Shown here: in pieces, positions 4,129-6,199 of the stretch
Numbering within the stretch: the first letter of the stretch is position 1
How the letters are laid out: each line of letters begins with the position of its first letter
Assembly (NCBI GenBank): GCA_947176355.1
Contig: CAMWQY010000165.1
Span: 1-6,199, forward strand
Direction of reading: 5' to 3'
DNA length: 6,199 nucleotides
Origin: an uncultured Porphyromonadaceae bacterium
GTDB lineage: Bacteria; Bacteroidota; Bacteroidia; Bacteroidales; Muribaculaceae
Program-made: the position numbers and the translations under genes
Notes under the pieces: generated by a model
Told to the model about the DNA's origin: nothing
Databases searched by the model: none
The model's input: only the letters and a program-made list of their open reading frames with translations

Positions 4129-5977
4129 AAGGGAAGATGTAAATACGGTTGACAAGAATTGTTTCATCCATCTTTTCCCATCCGAAATTAAGACGGACAA
4201 GAGGCCTTACTATTATAGAATCCCAGTCCCAGTCTGTCCAGTTATTGAGATAATCATTGAAAGAAGAATAGAAGCATTGAGCCTCATCATCGTTTTTATA
4301 CTCATTTCTCAGATACTCTTTTGTTATGGGACCAACTACAATGGCAGGGAACACAGCATTCATTCCTGAGTATTTCAGACATAAAACTTTATCGCCCGGC
4401 TTAAAGCCACTATTTTCTTGAAAGTCTTTACCTTTAGGATGATGTCCTCCTTTTCGATATTCCGCATGAACAGATAGATCATTATTATAAATGATACTGA
4501 TATTTGGATCTATTAAGCCCATGACCTCAATTTCGTACGCAAAAACTTTTTCCGGGCGATAGACAATGTGACATAGCGCGTCGTATGCTTCCTCTCTCGA
4601 TCTAAACTCTCCAATAAACTTATCATCTAATTTCCACCATCGAAGTCCATCCGGATTATCTGCATCTAAAGATTCATCAGGCTTTTCCAGACATAAAATT
4701 TTGGCATATGCCATATCTTTAGCAGGAATATTGACAGGAGAGAAAGAATCTCCATCATTAAGAAGGAGAATAGGCCAATCTTCACAAAATAAATCTGCAA
4801 AAGATTTAGAATCATCAGTATGAATAGGAATGATAGCTCTCGGTTTAAGCATATTGAAAAGCTCTCCGAGACTCTTCATATCGCAGTGTCCACTTGTATG
4901 CAAGTATATTGGTTTTTCACCTTCAGCTTTGGCAAGGTCGGGATTGTATGCAGCTTTTTGTTTGTCAATATACCCTTTCCACATGGAAAGGTACGTTTGT
5001 CTACCCTCGGAGGGCATTTCTGAAATTAGATTGTCAAATCTTTTTCCGGCTCTTGCTATCAAGACATAACCTCTATCTTCAAGATCTTTCTTGAAACTAT
5101 CGGTGATTAAGAATTCATCTCCATTTCGCTTTAAGACTATCGGCTCTCTTCCTTCTTTATATTTGTAAAGATCAGACTTTCCCCATATCTTGTCGCGTCC
5201 GGCAACAATATCCATTATTTTCTTTTGAAAACTGTCAACGTAGAATGGTCGTTTTGCTCTTATAGCAGCATGATACAAGCCGAATAGCCTATCTATATTG
5301 GTTGAGGAAGCGTAAACTATATTATACTTGTTTTCTTGGAATGCCTCCCGATATTTCCATTGAAGTTCATATTCCTTTACAGCATCAGCATCCGGTCGTT
5401 TTATATTAGTTGCTTCACAAACTATGTAATCTACTCTGCCTATATATTTTTCTATAACTTTAGGCAATGTCTTACTTCTGAATCCATGAGTGCGGAAATC
5501 ACCCGTATGGAACACCGTAAGGTTCTGGGCTTCTATTTTAAAAGCGTAAGCATCAAAAGCTGAATGGTCTATGATAATAGGCAAGATTTCAAAAGGACCA
5601 AATTCAAACTTTTCTCCCGGATTGAAAACAGTTACTGTTTCAAGTCTTTGTGCAATTTTATGATTGCTTTCACTCACACTGCTCATGTGATGAGAGAATG
5701 CTGATTGTATCTCTTTTGCAATCTTTCCCATGTAGATGGGCAGTTGAGCTGGCAGATCTGCTATTTTACCGATATGGTCACCATGATAATGAGTAATTAG
5801 AAGAGCACTTTTAGTGATATCTCCGTGTGTCAGACCTTCAACTTCAAGTGGGTTTGCAGCATTAGGAGATCCCGGCAACTCTTCGCCGTAATCGACAAGG
5901 AGTCGCCAGCCATCATGTTCATACTCTGTCACACAGCCACCTATCTGGTTAGTACCGCGATGGATAGTGATTTTCAT
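4106..5977 (-). CDS. MBL-fold/beta-CASP metallohydrolase, RNase J/CPSF-like, with unassigned C-terminal region
   Basis: A 623-residue cytoplasmic protein without a signal peptide. The metallo-beta-lactamase core carries motif 2 HYHGDH (63-68; ligands H63, H65, D67, H68), His138 (motif 3) and HTGDFR (157-162; D160, motif 4). The beta-CASP part (about 180-390) has Glu188 in VCEAT (motif A), ASSTNIDR (223-230), His364 in HTSGH (motif B) and His386 in PIHTD (motif C). The full metal and catalytic set is present, so it is probably an active two-zinc nuclease on RNA or DNA (family knowledge). Residues about 421-623 are not a recognised RNase J tail: they include a small beta-rich segment at 525-551 (GDKVLCL...AIVVGPIT) and a Trp/Asp-rich stretch at 580-587. 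The ATG at 5977 overlaps the upstream gene's TGA as ATGA, so the two are probably translationally coupled. The last six codons overlap the metallophosphoesterase relic, so the natural C-terminus may have been altered. Physiological substrate unknown; it differs from housekeeping RNase J. Confidence 0.88.
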   Translation of the reverse strand: MKITIHRGTNQIGGCVTEYEHDGWRLLVDYGEELPGSPNAANPLEVEGLTHGDITKSALLITHYHGDHIGKIADLPAQLPIYMGKIAKEIQSAFSHHMSSVSESNHKIAQRLETVTVFNPGEKFEFGPFEILPIIIDHSAFDAYAFKIEAQNLTVFHTGDFRTHGFRSKTLPKVIEKYIGRVDYIVCEATNIKRPDADAVKEYELQWKYREAFQENKYNIVYASSTNIDRLFGLYHAAIRAKRPFYVDSFQKKIMDIVAGRDKIWGKSDLYKYKEGREPIVLKRNGDEFLITDSFKKDLEDRGYVLIARAGKRFDNLISEMPSEGRQTYLSMWKGYIDKQKAAYNPDLAKAEGEKPIYLHTSGHCDMKSLGELFNMLKPRAIIPIHTDDSKSFADLFCEDWPILLLNDGDSFSPVNIPAKDMAYAKILCLEKPDESLDADNPDGLRWWKLDDKFIGEFRSREEAYDALCHIVYRPEKVFAYEIEVMGLIDPNISIIYNNDLSVHAEYRKGGHHPKGKDFQENSGFKPGDKVLCLKYSGMNAVFPAIVVGPITKEYLRNEYKNDDEAQCFYSSFNDYLNNWTDWDWDSIIVRPLVRLNFGWEKMDETILVNRIYIFPFKNYPYL

Positions 5978-6199
5978 TTTAATTTTTCCAAAAGTTGTTC
6001 TCGATTTAACATTGAATTCTCATACAACCCATATCCCATAAACGATGATACAGCAAAAATAAAATCGCCAGAAATAAGTTCAATCTGCTCTTTTAACAGA
6101 GAGCTATCTTGTTTATAATCAGATATGATCATACCAAATTTAACTGGTATATTCTTTGCTATCTCCTGTATCTCTTTCTCATTCCAAGGATTAGAAAGT
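5974..6199 (-). CDS. 3' end of an unrecognised gene coupled to the beta-CASP gene
   Basis: An open frame enters from the right edge (first full codon at 6198) and stops at TGA 5976-5974, giving 74 C-terminal residues. Its stop overlaps the beta-CASP start codon by 4 bp (ATGA), which argues strongly that it is a real gene in the same operon. The fragment alternates hydrophobic and charged stretches: 'VKFGMIISDY' (19-28), 'GDFIFAVSSFMGYGLY' (44-59), then a charged helix 'NREQLLEKLK' (65-74). That pattern fits the C-terminal part of a soluble alpha/beta domain. I do not recognise the family from this piece and assign no function. A partner of the beta-CASP protein is plausible from the coupling. 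Confidence 0.75.
   Translation of the reverse strand, partial: LSNPWNEKEIQEIAKNIPVKFGMIISDYKQDSSLLKEQIELISGDFIFAVSSFMGYGLYENSMLNREQLLEKLK

Noticed and set aside
4820..5094. Several + strand open frames of 66-79 codons opposite the beta-CASP gene
   Set aside because: They overlap one another in different frames, show no domain pattern, and are antisense to conserved motifs of a confident gene.
5825..6118. A 97-codon + strand open frame across the beta-CASP start and the partial gene
   Set aside because: It is antisense to two coupled genes with an ATGA junction and its translation has no recognisable features.

Overview
The window looks like a chromosomal segment of a Bacteroidota (Bacteroidales, gut-type) bacterium. 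The supporting signs are a TonB-dependent receptor, a short lipoprotein with a lipobox, start codons without clear Shine-Dalgarno sequences, a promoter matching the Bacteroides TTTG / TAnnTTTG consensus, and an AAA_14/DUF4143 ATPase of a type abundant in this phylum. These are inferences from gene content; no species can be named.

Left half, + strand (1-2596): the last 144 codons of a TonB-dependent outer-membrane receptor, then a clear NupG-type nucleoside:H+ symporter (505-1845), then a small lipoprotein of an uncharacterised family with an FGPGH motif (1940-2596). All three point the same way with short gaps (67 and 94 bp) and no convincing terminator between them. They read as an envelope uptake locus: receptor in the outer membrane, permease in the inner membrane, lipoprotein probably facing the periplasm. 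A role in nucleoside or nucleoside-containing nutrient uptake is inferred from the permease.

Right half, - strand (2589-6199): in transcription order, the 3' end of an unrecognised gene (5974-6199), a complete metallo-beta-lactamase/beta-CASP protein of RNase J/CPSF type with an unassigned 200-residue C-terminal region (4106-5977, joined to the gene before it by an ATGA overlap), a wrecked metallophosphoesterase with a large internal deletion (about 3991-4128), an unusual palindromic promoter/operator region (3865-3946), and an AAA_14/DUF4143 ATPase (2589-3857). The ATPase stop codon lies inside the last codons of the convergent lipoprotein gene (8 bp overlap). The metallophosphoesterase relic and the abrupt strand switch suggest that this half is a rearranged, accessory region.

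The most striking non-coding signal is at 3865-3946. Three 16-bp near-palindromes (GTTTTRTNNAYAAAAC-like) lie at exactly 33-bp spacing, and the two 17-bp spacers between them are exact reverse complements of each other, giving a perfect 58-bp loopless palindrome at 3877-3934. A consensus Bacteroides promoter facing the ATPase is embedded in it, with its -33 element in one palindrome and its -7 element overlapping the first base of the next. This looks like an operator array controlling the ATPase gene. No CRISPR array, tRNA, rRNA or complete insertion sequence was seen.
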